From Endothia cerciana (Eukaryota > Ascomycota > Sordariomycetes > Diaporthales > Cryphonectriaceae): DNA of 64,000 nt. The translations under genes were made by a program, and so were the position numbers. How positions within the stretch are numbered: the first letter of the stretch is position 1; each line of letters begins with the position of its first letter. The notes under the pieces were generated by a model. That model searched no databases, was not told where the DNA came from, and saw only the letters and a program-made list of their open reading frames with translations. Positions 24,671-35,652 of the stretch are shown here, one piece after another. Location: contig JALRMH010000018.1 in the NCBI GenBank assembly GCA_026119935.1, positions 124,001 through 188,000 of the forward strand, in the 5' to 3' direction.

Positions 24671-24852
24671 ACGACAGGGGTCATTACGGTGAAGAAATTC
24701 CACGTTTGCCGCGATCTGAGAAAGCCCCTCGGGCCGGGGGCGGCTGCTGGAGCCCGGGCGATGTGTCCGCTTTATACCAATTAACTATAAAGTACCCAGT
24801 AAATAGCATCCTAGCTTGGTAAAATTGGTCTCAGTTGTTGGAGGACTTTCTG

Positions 24853-24933
24853 GAGTGGCGTCAGGTCAAGGTTAATCTTAACATAGTTTCCTGATGGAGC
24901 ACTCCTCCTGGGTTCAAGTCCCCAGTATCAGCA
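24853..24933 (+). pseudogene. degenerate tRNA-Leu copy
   Basis: The 3' three quarters closely match the tRNA-Leu at 24459: GGCGTCAGG, intron region, TTCCTGATGGAGCA, CTCCTCCTGGGTTC and AGTCCC. The 5' acceptor strand and D arm are unrecognisable. Position 33 of the anticodon loop is C instead of the universal T, and the T stem carries an extra C. It is therefore a decayed duplicate rather than a functional gene. Confidence 0.75.
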
Positions 24934-25400
24934 TATCATTTTGATTTTTTTTGTTCCATGTTTTGGGTCCTTTTGCCAAGATGAAGTGGATGCTCGGGTG
25001 TCCCTGCGTCTTCGGCGAAGGGATGCATCACGGCTGCGATCAACGTCCAAGCCTGAGAGGGCGCTCATTGTAGCACATTTGTTCTCCACGCATAACGACA
25101 GGCATCACGGATTTTTTTGTAGCTGAGATTCATACATTCTAACATTCATAATGTGATGCTTCAATCTGGAGAATGGAGTTTTCAGCCCCAAAGAATTATG
25201 TCGTCTTGTCGTAGACATATCCCGGGATGTCAGCACCGCTCAACAGCCCCTCTCTCCCACCGGTTCCTTCTCGGTTCAACCTTGATTTATCACACGTACA
25301 TGGCCTCAAGATAACTGTTGCCCTTTTCCTCGTTTTGGTTCGTGATCTCATATACCTGCGCTTGGCCTGTCCGTCTTGTTGACTGCGCGTCTGCCTCTCA
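24934..25400. other. spacer, nothing recognised
   Basis: 467 bp between the tRNA relic and the stop codon of the DUF5519 gene. It includes the 3' UTR of that gene. No other signal was seen. Confidence 0.4.
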
Positions 25401-26246
25401 TCAATCGCTGACCACGTCTACTTCCCTCCCGGCAGCGGCGCAGACAAACTTCACACCGGCCCTGACGATCGCCTTCCACACCTCAAACTCGCCCTCGTCC
25501 CTCGGCGCGTAGACCAGAACGTAGCTCCAGGGCAGGTACGCGACGCCGCTCAGCCGGTGCCGCTCCGCCCACCCCTTGCGCACGACCTCCTCCGCATCCA
25601 CCATGCTCAGCGTGATGTGCGAGCTGCACTCCAGGTGGACGTGCGTGGCCTCCCCCTTCAGCGCCCTCGCGAGGAACCCCGGCAGCGGGCCCGTCCCGGC
25701 CGACGTGTCGAGCCAGAGCGCCGGCGTCCCCACCGCCTCCAGACCCGACGGCTTGATGACGAGGGCGCCCGCGTTCCTGGCGGCGAGCGCGTCCAGGTGC
25801 GCAGTCATCCGGGCCCGCAGCGCCTCCGCGTCGCCGGGCTGCTGCGTCGTCTGCCTCTGCGGCGCGACGTACCCCGGGACCTCGGGGCGGCCCCCGGCGC
25901 GCCCGGGGATGGGCCCCTCGAAGAAGGTCCTGCTGCCCTGCGGCTCCGTGGACCTGCGGTTCTTGGGCTCAGTGAAGGGCGAGGGGTCGCGGGTGTCCCA
26001 CTTCGCCAGGAGCTGCAGGAGGCCCTGGATGGCCCACCCGAAGACGTTGTAGGGCACCCCACCCCGGCCCAGGGCGAGGTACCCGCGGTAGCTGGAGCGG
26101 GCATATGAGAAGGTCGGGATGGAGACGCCGAGGGCCGTGATTGCGACCGCGGCCGCGGCTCTGGGGTTCTGCCGGAGCGCTGCGGGGAGATGGTCCGTGA
26201 GGCGGTGGAGGTGGGTGGTCCAGGATGCGAGGCCGTTTGATGCCAT
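25401..26246 (-). CDS. DUF5519 (luciferase-like domain) protein with one membrane segment
   Basis: A single-exon minus-strand gene of 281 residues. Residues about 29-50 (AAAAVAITALGVSIPTFSYA) form a probable membrane anchor. The second half carries the pattern of the fungal/bacterial DUF5519 family, often annotated as luciferase domain: THVHLECSSHITLSM, then a DAEEVVRKGWAERHRLSG segment and YLPWSYVLVYAPRDEGEFEVW, then VRAGVKFVCAA. The family has no established enzymatic role and the name does not imply light production. A proline/glycine-rich linker joins the two halves. The third-position GC is very high, which creates long frames on the other strand and frame. The start is the first ATG upstream of the membrane segment. 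Confidence 0.85.
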   Translation of the reverse strand: MASNGLASWTTHLHRLTDHLPAALRQNPRAAAAVAITALGVSIPTFSYARSSYRGYLALGRGGVPYNVFGWAIQGLLQLLAKWDTRDPSPFTEPKNRRSTEPQGSRTFFEGPIPGRAGGRPEVPGYVAPQRQTTQQPGDAEALRARMTAHLDALAARNAGALVIKPSGLEAVGTPALWLDTSAGTGPLPGFLARALKGEATHVHLECSSHITLSMVDAEEVVRKGWAERHRLSGVAYLPWSYVLVYAPRDEGEFEVWKAIVRAGVKFVCAAAGREVDVVSD

Positions 26247-27296
26247 GGTTGCTGTCGCGGTGTGAATGTGCAGCTGTCGTTGTTGCCGAGCAGTGGGTTT
26301 CGCGCGGGTGAGTTTCGAGCCGTTCTTCCAGGACCTGTCACCGATGACTTCTCCCAGAATGGTCCTTTCGGCTGAAGGGTGACTCGAGCCTGAAGTAGTC
26401 GTGCAAGGTCGTCTTACTCAGAGCGTACGATATCGGGCCCAACCGGGAAGGTCGGCGGGACTTGTCGCACGAGCGGAGTAAGCTTCACGACTGTTCGTCC
26501 GCGCCGGACGTTCTCGACCTTTAGGGCGGTCAGCTTTGGGGGGCTTGATATTGGGGCCTTGATTACAGAGGTGGGTCACGGGATGTGCATTGCCACCTCG
26601 GGCACACGTTGACCTGAGAGGCCGGCGGCATTGCGCGGGACCTCCGTCCGTGACGTCGTTTCACGGACATACGTAAGATACGTATCACCGCGTTTTATAC
26701 ACGATATCACCGACACATGCCACTTGAGTCCCAGTAGCAAGTCTCCGTTGCTATGTTGGTTGTGATTAGGAATGCCATCGGGCATTTCTACCTTTACCAT
26801 GCCAGAGGGAACCTTCACTGAGGTACAATGAGGAACGAGATCTTTATTAGTGCAGTTATTCCAGAGCCTTATACCTTATCTAGGCATGCAGCCAAAAGCG
26901 AGATACTTTTCGTGTCCAGGGATCTTGTCTATCAATGTACCGTAGAAATGCATTATGATCTCCATAAACAGCAATATAAACCTAACGCCCCACTCGTGTG
27001 GCTGCTGGACCCCCTCCCCCTAAAACTCCCCCCCCCCCCCAAAAAAAAGACATCTTATAAAAACAGGCTGCTGTTTCCACAAAGTACGCCGATCATGCTT
27101 TTTGATGCTAAAATGCATACTCCATGACCAAAAAATTCAAGCTGCTAAATATCTGGGGACCAAGACAAGACCGCTTTAGTCTTGATGCATACCATGTCGG
27201 TATCAAAGTGAGCCGCAACGCCATGCTGACTGCGTCGACATGAAACAAAGATGAAGAAAAGACAAGAAAAGGGAAAAGATGCTGACAAGATTCAGA
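26247..27296. other. spacer, nothing recognised
   Basis: About 1.05 kb between two minus-strand genes. It contains the promoter of the DUF5519 gene and the 3' flank of the histidine kinase, with a 13-base C run followed by an A run at 27028-27048. No gene was recognised. Confidence 0.45.
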
Positions 27297-30200
27297 TTAG
27301 GACATCCTTCTTCTGAGCTCTTCCTGCTGGAACTTTTGCACATTGGCCTCTGTCAGGGGATTCCCCGTGTCGATCATCGGCGTGTGTACCAGCGGCGTGA
27401 CTGTAGAGCCCCCGGCTGCGTCAATGAGCTTGTCATCTCGGCTCTGCTGCGCGAGCTCGTCCGTTTCAACACGCCGGATCTGCATGTCCGGCTTGCGCGG
27501 CGACGGCGCCGTCGGTGGCTCCGTCCGGGAGTCCGTCGGCGCGAGCGAGGGGAAGAATGATGATGCTGGCTCGAGCTTAGGTTTCGGCGTGGGCAGGCTG
27601 TTCCGCCTCTCAAGCTCCGCCTCTGCTTGCGCCGTCGTCCGTATGGCCGGCTCCCCGCTGTCCTCTTGTACCCCGATAGCTGGGATTCCCGCGTTCGTGC
27701 AGTTGTCGCTCTTGTCCGAGCAGACCGACGTATCGGAGGATGAAGGTTGCGGCGTAGGTATAGTCCGTTTGTTAAGAGACCACCGCACTAACATCTGCTC
27801 CAGCGTCTTCGACCTCACCGGCTTCGCGAGGTAATCATCCATCCCCGCCTTCCTGCACTTCTCCTGGTCACCTTGGATAGCTGAGGCCGTCATGGCCACG
27901 ATGGGGACATCCCGTATGTAGGCCTTGTAGGGGACGTGATGGCGTAGTAGATGTGTGGCTTTATAGCCATCACAGATGGGCATCTATCGGGCGAAGCGTG
28001 CATCAGTGAGAAAACGAGGCAGCTCAGCTTGCTGCGAGCAAGAGAGAAGGGATTTCAATTTGGGGGGGGGGGGACAGGGGGGTTATTGGGTAGCGACTAT
28101 GAAGGCAGTAGCTGAAAGATGGGCTAGACTCACCTGCACATCCATGAGGATGATATTAGGCTTCCGATTCTGACCATCCTGCGCGGCAGCCAGGTAATCC
28201 AAAGCCTCTCGTCCGTTCCAGACAGCTGAGACGTTGAAGCCCAACTTCTTGATCGTCTTGGTAGCAATCTGCTGATTTATGGCGTTGTCCTCCACCACCA
28301 GCACGTGGATCCTGGAGCGCTCATCCTTCGAGAGCCCCACCTCATCAGGGATGATCGAACCTTTCAACTTCGTAGGCAGTTTGCCCTTATCCGGTGGATT
28401 TCCCGTAAGCTCTCCATTAGGTGGTGTCCCCAGCGCGTCGAAGTCGGAGCTTTTGCATGACACGCTCATCTCGGACTGGAGTCGATCGGGTAAGGGCTGG
28501 ATCTTGACCAGGTTCGAGGGTTGAGTCTCGTGAGGCTTGTTGAAGGGCACCCAGAAGGAGGCTGTGGTCCCTTGATTTACGACAGACTCTAGAGTCATAC
28601 GGCCGTGCATGAGGTCAAGGAGACTCTTGCATATCGTGAGGCCTAGGCCTGTTCCGCCGAATTTCCTCGCCGTGGATGCGTCTCCTTGGCTGAAAGGCTG
28701 GAACAATCTTTTTCGGATCTCCTCGTCGATGCCGATGCCAGTGTCTTGCACAACAAATCGGATCTCAACCATATCATCTGTCTCCTTCTCCTTCGTCAGT
28801 GACAACTTGACAAAGCCCTGGTGTGTGAATTTGATACTATTGGTAAGCAGGTTCGTGATGATCTGTCTGACCCGGCCTGGGTCGCCTAGTACGACGAGGT
28901 CTTCAGCGATGTCAGGGGCGATGTCTGCGACGATCTCGAGATGTTTCCGTTGGGCAGCGAAACTGAGCATCTTTTGCACGTCTCTTACTAACGTGCGTAC
29001 GGTGGTTAGAATCCAAAACTGGTCTGCTTAAGCATAGAGCAAGTCTTCGCTTATACGTACCTATGACAGACATGCGGAACTGGACTTCCTCAATATCCAT
29101 ACGCCCAGACTCAACCTTCGAGAAGTCAAGAATATCGTTGATGACGGTCAATAAGGCATTAGCCGACCGAAAGATGTTTTCGGCATAGTCTCGCTGTTCC
29201 TCATTCAAGTCAACGTCCAATAGCAATTCTGCCATGCCTATTCGATGGGTCAGCTTTGCCAAGACAGCAATAGAGAGATCGACTTACCGATGACGCCGGT
29301 TATTGGCGTCCGAATCTCGTGAGACATCTATGTCTGGTTAGAGGCCGGGACCAAGGAGCACAAGTGCCTGTTTGAACTCACATTGGCCAGGAACTGGCTT
29401 TTCAGTCTGCTGGCCTCCTTGGCAGCCGCCTCGTTTGCCAGTAGCTGTCGCTTCTCCTTTGCTTGCGCCTCGAGGACAGCCTCTTTCGCCTTCAACTCGG
29501 TCACATCCATAATGATGCTGATCACGCCTTCTATGTCGTTGTCTGAGGATTCATCGTTCCGCCCCTCCGCTTTCGAATCTGTCTTGTTTGTCTTGATAGT
29601 CATCGGTAAGAACCTTGTTCGGAAATGCCGGTCATCTGTGATGGTCAGCGTGCCGCCGCCGAGGAATACACATGGGCACAGAGAGGGGGCGGGATGGGAG
29701 TGAGGACCAGCTGAGCCTACAGGGTGTCCGTCCAGCAGGGGCAGAGGCCAAGACAAAAAGCTTACCTATGCTATGCTCAACCAAAACATCACCGGATCTC
29801 CGGTCAAAGATCGCGTCGATGGCCGACAGAAAGTCAGGTCGCTTACCCACAGGTAGCTCCGGATGCAGGTGATTGAAGACCTCATCCACGTTCCCTCCGA
29901 TGCACCACCCAGGCGAAGAAGCTAAGTTCGCACCCGCATTCTGGATGAGGGCTCCTTCGAGCATGGTAATCTTGCGGTCCAGATCGACGGTGAAGATGGT
30001 GACGTGGGCGTGAGCAATGACGCTGAGAAGCTGCTGGCGCGTCCTTCTCGCTGCGAGTTTCGACTCGATGCTATCGTGCACGTCGGTACACGTTCCAAAC
30101 CACTTCTCAATCTTGCCGGTCTTTGGACTCCTGAGAGGCATAGCCCTGGCTAGCATCCACCGCCACTCGCCCTCCTTGGTTCGACAGCGGTATTCCACAC

Positions 30201-31911
30201 TGTAGGGTTCTCCGGTGTGCATGCTGTGCTCCCACCTCTTCGCGGTCTCGGGCTTGTCGTCCGGGTGCAGAGCCTGCGTCCAGTTGAGGACACCCAGCGA
30301 TTCGTCCAGACTCATGCCCGTAAAATCGGTCCATCGTGTGTTGAAGAAGTCGAGCGAGCCCCATAGATCAGTTGTCCAAACCAGTTGTGGAATGATATCA
30401 CAGATGGTCTTGAACCGCTCGGCATCCCTCTCCTTGATCTGGTCAATCTCCTCGGCCATTTTTGTGACATCTCGGCACGTAATGATTCCCGCCAGAAATT
30501 CGCCCGTCTCCTCATCACGAATCGCCTCGGCCAATATGTCCAGCACGAGCTTCTTGCCGTCCTGGTCAATGACACCAAATCGCACGCCAGAAAAGGGTGT
30601 CTGCGTCCTGAGCAAAACGGCGATGGGGAACTCTTCCTGTTCGAGGACTCTACTGAAGTCCTCGGTGTACAAGACCCAGTTTGCTAGTAGATCCATGCCG
30701 TTGGCTGAGTTATGGTAATCGGATCCCTTGACCATCAACCTCCTGGCAGCTGCGTTTGGATATGTTATTGTACCATCCTTCCACATGGCGATGATCGGAG
30801 TCTCCGTGGTGTCGAGGAGGGCCTCCTTGATGATGAGTGTCTTTTGAAGAAGGGATGGTGCGCTTTGTACAGATTTGAAAGGGGGCCCCATCGGTGGAAA
30901 GGGGCTTGAGGACAGGGACACGGAGTTCGGGCTGATCCGTAGTGACGGTGAAGAGGCCGAGTGACTGGAGGCAACCGAGGGAGGGTTGGATGACGAAGAG
31001 ATGGTCTTCTTGTCGGCAGATTCAAGAGCGCTCGGCCGCGCCACTGCCTTTTTCCTTGAGCTCACGTTTGAGGAGGACTCGGTGTTTGTGAAGGTGAGGG
31101 TAAAGTAAGTTTGTTGACCCGCCACCTCGCACACGGTGATTATCATCTTCGCGTAACTCTGGCTCTCCGGGTCCTGACTGCTTGTACGCCGAGAATGAAG
31201 TATCGATTGGCCAGTATCGTTTCGCGACACGATGACTTCGATAACCGTCTGTTGTTGAGACTGGCTGGGGCACCTCTTGTCCTCGAAACCATCCGCAGTC
31301 GGCGTCGCATCGCCGTGGCCAGAGCGATGCTGGGGGTCCGCTTCACCGTTGCTCGTCTGAGCATCACATGGCCCCATCTCTTCGACAATAGTGTCGAAGA
31401 AGTGATCCCATGCAACCCATACCGGCTTTCCATTCTGGACCATGTCGATTCCTACCTGAGACAGCGTCTGCCCGTGAAGCTGCTCTAGGACATTTGATGC
31501 CTCATCGGCATTATTCTCGTTCGATACTGATATCAGGCCCAATAGTTTTCCCATCGCCTCGTTGGCCAGCACAATAGTCTTCCAGTTGTTTAGCACCAAT
31601 ATAGGCACGGGCAGAAATTGCAAGACAGAAAAAGCTAACTGCCCGGGTGTGATGAAGGGCATCTCGAGTCGGAACGGGCTGTGTGAGAAAGATCTGTCGC
31701 CGGCCGTGTCGCGGAGGGAGCGTCCTCCGCCGGGTGACCGGCTTGGCTGAACATTGCTCCGGCTACCTGCTGCCCCTGCTGAGCTCGAGCTATCCTGCCG
31801 CGGATGGCTTCTATTATCATGGAGGGCTGTCTGCGGCGGGTCGGACGCGGCCTTGTTAGGCGGAAGTAATTCTGCTAGCGGGTCGCTGTCAATCGTTGTG
31901 GTCGGAGGCAT
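27297..31911 (-). CDS. hybrid histidine kinase with PAS domains and receiver
   Basis: A two-component phosphorelay sensor that should pass phosphate from its own His to its own receiver Asp and on to an HPt protein. Six exons on the minus strand (31911-29766, 29635-29382, 29327-29288, 29237-29061, 28987-28134, 27983-27297) give 1385 residues. The N-terminal half has low-complexity Ser/Pro regions and PAS-type segments (FQFLPVPILVLNNW region and, best, ERFKTICDIIPQLVWTTDLW to WFGTCTDV). The HisKA H-box is FLANMSHEIRTPITGVIG (H803), the ATPase N-box is NLLTNSIKFT, and the G boxes are DTGIGI and GGTGLGL. The receiver is HVLVVEDNAINQQ, phospho-acceptor NIILMDVQMP (D1155) and the lysine in DDYLAKPV, so all catalytic residues are present. 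No transmembrane segment is evident, so it is probably cytoplasmic. The first in-frame ATG was taken. A further 5' exon is possible because the frame stays open about 200 bp upstream. The fungal HHK group was not assigned. Confidence 0.93.
28062..28073 (+). repeat. poly-G run (12) inside a histidine kinase intron
   Basis: Twelve G on the plus strand (C on the transcribed strand) within the last intron (28133-27984) of the hybrid histidine kinase gene. Confidence 0.9.
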
Positions 31912-34251
31912 GGCACTGAAATCCTCCTTCGCGACGGGGCCAACAATGCCGCTGTGAGAGCTGGCATGGGCGTTCGTGGAGGCGTCTAGCCCGTCAGAGA
32001 TATGGTGGCGTGAGGCACAAGATGCTGTGGTGTTCCGGGGAGGACAATCTTCGCCCGGGAGTTGCACAAGGAGAGTGGGCGACCCCGATTCCGCGCTGAC
32101 ACCCCCACGGTTCGTCGGTCAATGGTACTTGTTGTTCTGCGACTGTACGAGCTCATGTGTTGGAAGGCGAGGAGCAAAGTTGTGCGACGATTGTCTGGCC
32201 ACGGCTGAGGAAGCTCCTGGCCGGCCTAAGAGCTTGTTAATGCCGATGACGGGCAAGGTAGGGTAGGGTGGTAAAACCAGGGAGGGTTGATAGGCTGCGG
32301 TGGGTCGGCGAATGGTATTTACGGTCCCTTTCGAGATGCTTGGCCGTAAACGATGGATAGGAGTATTGTGGGGTTGTCCTGATGCGCCGAGACGATTTCG
32401 GAAGCAGAGAGTAGAGCTAGACCAGTGACGCTACGCACACGGCATGGAGGAATGATGATACGACGTTGCGCTTGAAGTGGCTAAAGAGAGCGGGAAGATA
32501 GAGGAGACCGGGACGGATCTAGACGTCCACCCAGCCTGACTAGCGACTAGCAACGTCGAATTGCTTTTCATCTGTCCCCAGGAGAGGACCATGGAATTCC
32601 CCCAACTCTGCGAGCCATCTGCACCGACTAGTGCCGCCGAGTCCTAGAGCTTATAGATGTTGGCGACCAGGCAAGGTTGCGTCATTCATCACCAAGTCCC
32701 GCTCGTTCGCCGAGTTTAAAGTTTCGGTCTGGTGGGAGCAGCCCAGGTAGGAATCAAATAGAGTTTGGGCAAGCATCCACGATCGACGTCGCGTTACCCA
32801 GCACGGCAACATTATTTATCCTTGTCGGAAATAGCCGCTGCGCTTGTAAGTGCTGATAGGGGAGCAGAGATGACCCTGTTGGGGGGTCGTCATGAACATT
32901 TCAGCCTCTTCCTCCACGTGACAGTCCCCCGTGTCCCTCGTCCCTCCCCTTTTACCGCTTTGAGGTGGACTGAGCTGAGCGGTATCTCCTGTTCCTGTCT
33001 CGCCAGCACCGCCGCAGCAGCAGCAGCAGCAGCAACAGCAGAGACACGATGGCTGGGAGAGGCCTCATCGCTGACGATGACTGGCGGAGGATCTCGGTTC
33101 GCGACGGCAGGGTGTGCGCGCTGTATCTGAGTCCCTGGGTCTCAACGCCTCGTATGACGATGACATAGTACGTCTGTAGGTACGGGACGGTACGGTACAG
33201 AGCGGTACCAGTACTAGGCTGGGATGTGAGGCGTGCGCCGGAATGTCTCGTCTCACAAAGATCCTGCAGCGGTGGGGGAAAGCTGTCACACGTGCACTGC
33301 ATATGATCTGCTGTGTGGGAATGCTGAGCGATACACGCACACACGCACACATGACGGGTGGTCGATGGAAGTCAAAGGTGGTCGGGCAAGTCTGGGCCTA
33401 GACGCTGCTGCCGTCCCGGTTGCCTGTGTCTGTTTGTACTAATCGCACAGCAGTGGTTCCAGGCTCGTCCAAGGCATGGGCCATCGATGGTTGCACAACA
33501 GAGGGGTCCCGCATGGGAATGTCCCATTTCTCCTTATTGCCCATAGTACAGTACCGCCTTGTGGTGGTAGAGCTGTCCTGCCTGATGACGCCACCACGCA
33601 CCCTAACAGCAGTGTTGTAGGACCCTTCGATGGCGATCTGCTCACCCTGCAGATATTGTACCGAACTACTCAACCGTACAGTAGACGACACCCCCACCCA
33701 CGATGGAGTCATGGCGGCGACTGGGCAAATGACGGGACAGCTTGTCACAGGAGAGGTGGTCGCCCGCGTCGAAATCCTTGCTGAGCATGGGGAAACTGGT
33801 CCTCGCGAGAGGCCGAAGAATCGATGATCCGCAAGAACCCCATGTTATCTAAGCTAGCCTTCTGCCCGTCACTGACGACGACGTCATATCATCGCTGACA
33901 TAATGCTGAATACAATAGTATGAGCTGGCTTCGCTTCGCTTAGCTTTGACCTGGCCTGGCTTGGGATGAAGTGAGTGCCTGCAGCATGAGACCCTTTCTA
34001 CACACGGTACAGTATCCACAAGGTGAACGGGCACGTGCAAACCGAGGAGACGGACAGACGAGGGATACGATGGAGCCAACGACGTCGCTTTCATTGCTCT
34101 CGAAGCAGATGCAATTGGGTATCATGCCAACACGCAGCGCCGGACCCGCTGTGCCACCGTGTACCCTGTTTCTTGAGATCAAACCAGAACCTGGAACGCC
34201 GGGGATGTGTCCATCACGATTGGCACATTACATACCTCTATGCACACAACC
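31912..34251. other. upstream region of the histidine kinase and spacer
   Basis: About 2.3 kb. On the minus strand a frame without ATG stays open from about 32440 to 32118 and reads protein-like, ending in a TGA. It may be 5' leader or part of an unresolved first exon of the histidine kinase. The rest (32.5-34.2 kb) shows a short CAG-rich patch near 33017 and no supportable gene. Confidence 0.4.
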
Positions 34252-35652
34252 TCACTTCGAGCTCTCCTTCACGTTTCCACACTGACCACAGCTCCACCAC
34301 TGCCGCTCCACGACATTACCGCACCGCGAACACTCCCAGAAGGGAGGCCCGCTCGGCGCAGGTGGTGGTTTGTTATCTGCGCCGCCACTGCTGTTCCTGA
34401 ACGAGACTATCCTCGAGTGCGCTAGGTCTGAGCCGTTGTATGGCCGGGTCTGCCGGCTGTTGCCCGCGGGACTCGGTCGCGGTCGCTTTGCAGCCCTCTC
34501 CTTCGCCTCCCGCTCTGCTAGCTGCTTCGTCACGGATTCGGGCCGTGTGGTCCCGCACGCATCACAACTGAGAAAGCTGGGCGGGTTATGAAGGGTGCAG
34601 ATCTCGCAGGTCCAACCATTCGCAGGAGCGGATGGTTCCGGATCAGGTTCGGGAGGCTGGCCCGGTGCTGTCCTAGGGCCCCCCGGCCGCGACCATTCCG
34701 GCACTGGAGGCGGTATCCTCGAGTTCTCGCCGTTCCTAGACGTCGAGGTGAAGGCGCTGCTGCCACCGTTGCCAGCAGGAAAATCCGCACTAGGTGGTAT
34801 GTAGTCTTTGCCATAGATCCGTTTCTCATCTTCCTGTACAAGTTCCCACAGGGCCTGTGCGATTGCCGCCTCGTTGGCAGCGTCCTCCTCAGCCTGTGTC
34901 CTGAATCCGTTCTTTGTAGCCGTCTCAGCAATCGTATGTATCTCCTGATCGGTATAGTTGTTGCTCGCACAGCCACCACGCTCCATCCTATTTCTCCTCT
35001 CGACAGCATTCGTAATGACCTGGCGTATGTCCTGACCCCGCTGGACCGGGGCACCACCCAGCCTCTGGCCAGACCCTCGGGACCGTTCAGCCTGGCGCGC
35101 CCGCTCCTCGGCCGCAGCTCGTGCAAGACGGCGGGCTTCTTGCGGCGGGAGCCTCGTGCTGCCTCCGAGCTTGTGACCTTTGCTCAGGAAGCCCTCGCCT
35201 GTGTAACCCTTCATCGCCAGCCCCTGATGCTCGTCACGGAGCTGGTCCCATAGCGCGTGAAAATTGGCGTCGTGGGGCCCGTGGACGATATGTGCCAGCT
35301 CGTGAAGCATAGTATCCGTAACTTGTTCAATGGGGAGGAATTGAGTACGGTCGCCGGGGTAACGCAGTCGTAGCATGATCTTCTGACCTCTGTTCACGTT
35401 CAGACCTGGGGGCGCACCTGTCAGTATGATGAAGCCCTCCTTGTCAGTGGGAGATATCAAAGTACCTAGTAGGTTTTGCTGCGAAGGGTAGAATTCGCAA
35501 AGCTCGGACACCTTCCAACCCCTGGCCCTCATAATGGGCTTCACCAAGGAAGCAATCTTCCTCAGGCTGTGGAGGGCCTCGTCCGCCCGGGGCAGCTCAC
35601 TCAGGTGCCTGTAGGACAGGACTTGAGCATCATGCTCTCGTTGTTGGACCAT
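34252..35652 (-). CDS. WSS1: WLM-domain metalloprotease, DNA-protein crosslink repair protease
   Basis: Wss1/SPRTN-type proteases degrade proteins covalently trapped on DNA. This is a single-exon minus-strand gene of 466 residues. The WLM domain contains the zinc motif HELAHIVHGPHD (H117, E118, H121, H127) after YPSQQNLLGTLI and LRYPGDRTQFLP. A GSGQRLGG motif near residue 195 resembles the SHP box used by Wss1 to bind Cdc48/p97. Two RanBP2-type zinc ribbons follow, WTCEICTLHNPPSFLSCDAC (about 365-385) and FWECSRCGNVVERQWWSCGQ near the C-terminus. The chosen ATG gives MVQQREHDAQ. The frame is open 60 codons further upstream but that part lacks conservation-like character and is probably leader. 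The layout (protease, Cdc48-binding motif, C-terminal zinc fingers) matches filamentous-fungal Wss1. Confidence 0.93.
   Translation of the reverse strand: MVQQREHDAQVLSYRHLSELPRADEALHSLRKIASLVKPIMRARGWKVSELCEFYPSQQNLLGTLISPTDKEGFIILTGAPPGLNVNRGQKIMLRLRYPGDRTQFLPIEQVTDTMLHELAHIVHGPHDANFHALWDQLRDEHQGLAMKGYTGEGFLSKGHKLGGSTRLPPQEARRLARAAAEERARQAERSRGSGQRLGGAPVQRGQDIRQVITNAVERRNRMERGGCASNNYTDQEIHTIAETATKNGFRTQAEEDAANEAAIAQALWELVQEDEKRIYGKDYIPPSADFPAGNGGSSAFTSTSRNGENSRIPPPVPEWSRPGGPRTAPGQPPEPDPEPSAPANGWTCEICTLHNPPSFLSCDACGTTRPESVTKQLAEREAKERAAKRPRPSPAGNSRQTRPYNGSDLAHSRIVSFRNSSGGADNKPPPAPSGPPFWECSRCGNVVERQWWSCGQCGNVKESSK

Noticed and set aside
31986..32177. 63-codon minus-strand ORF and an ATG-less open frame upstream of the histidine kinase
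   Set aside because: It could be a first exon but no joining splice of realistic length (the only candidate is 33 bp) was found. The downstream ATG at 31911 was used.
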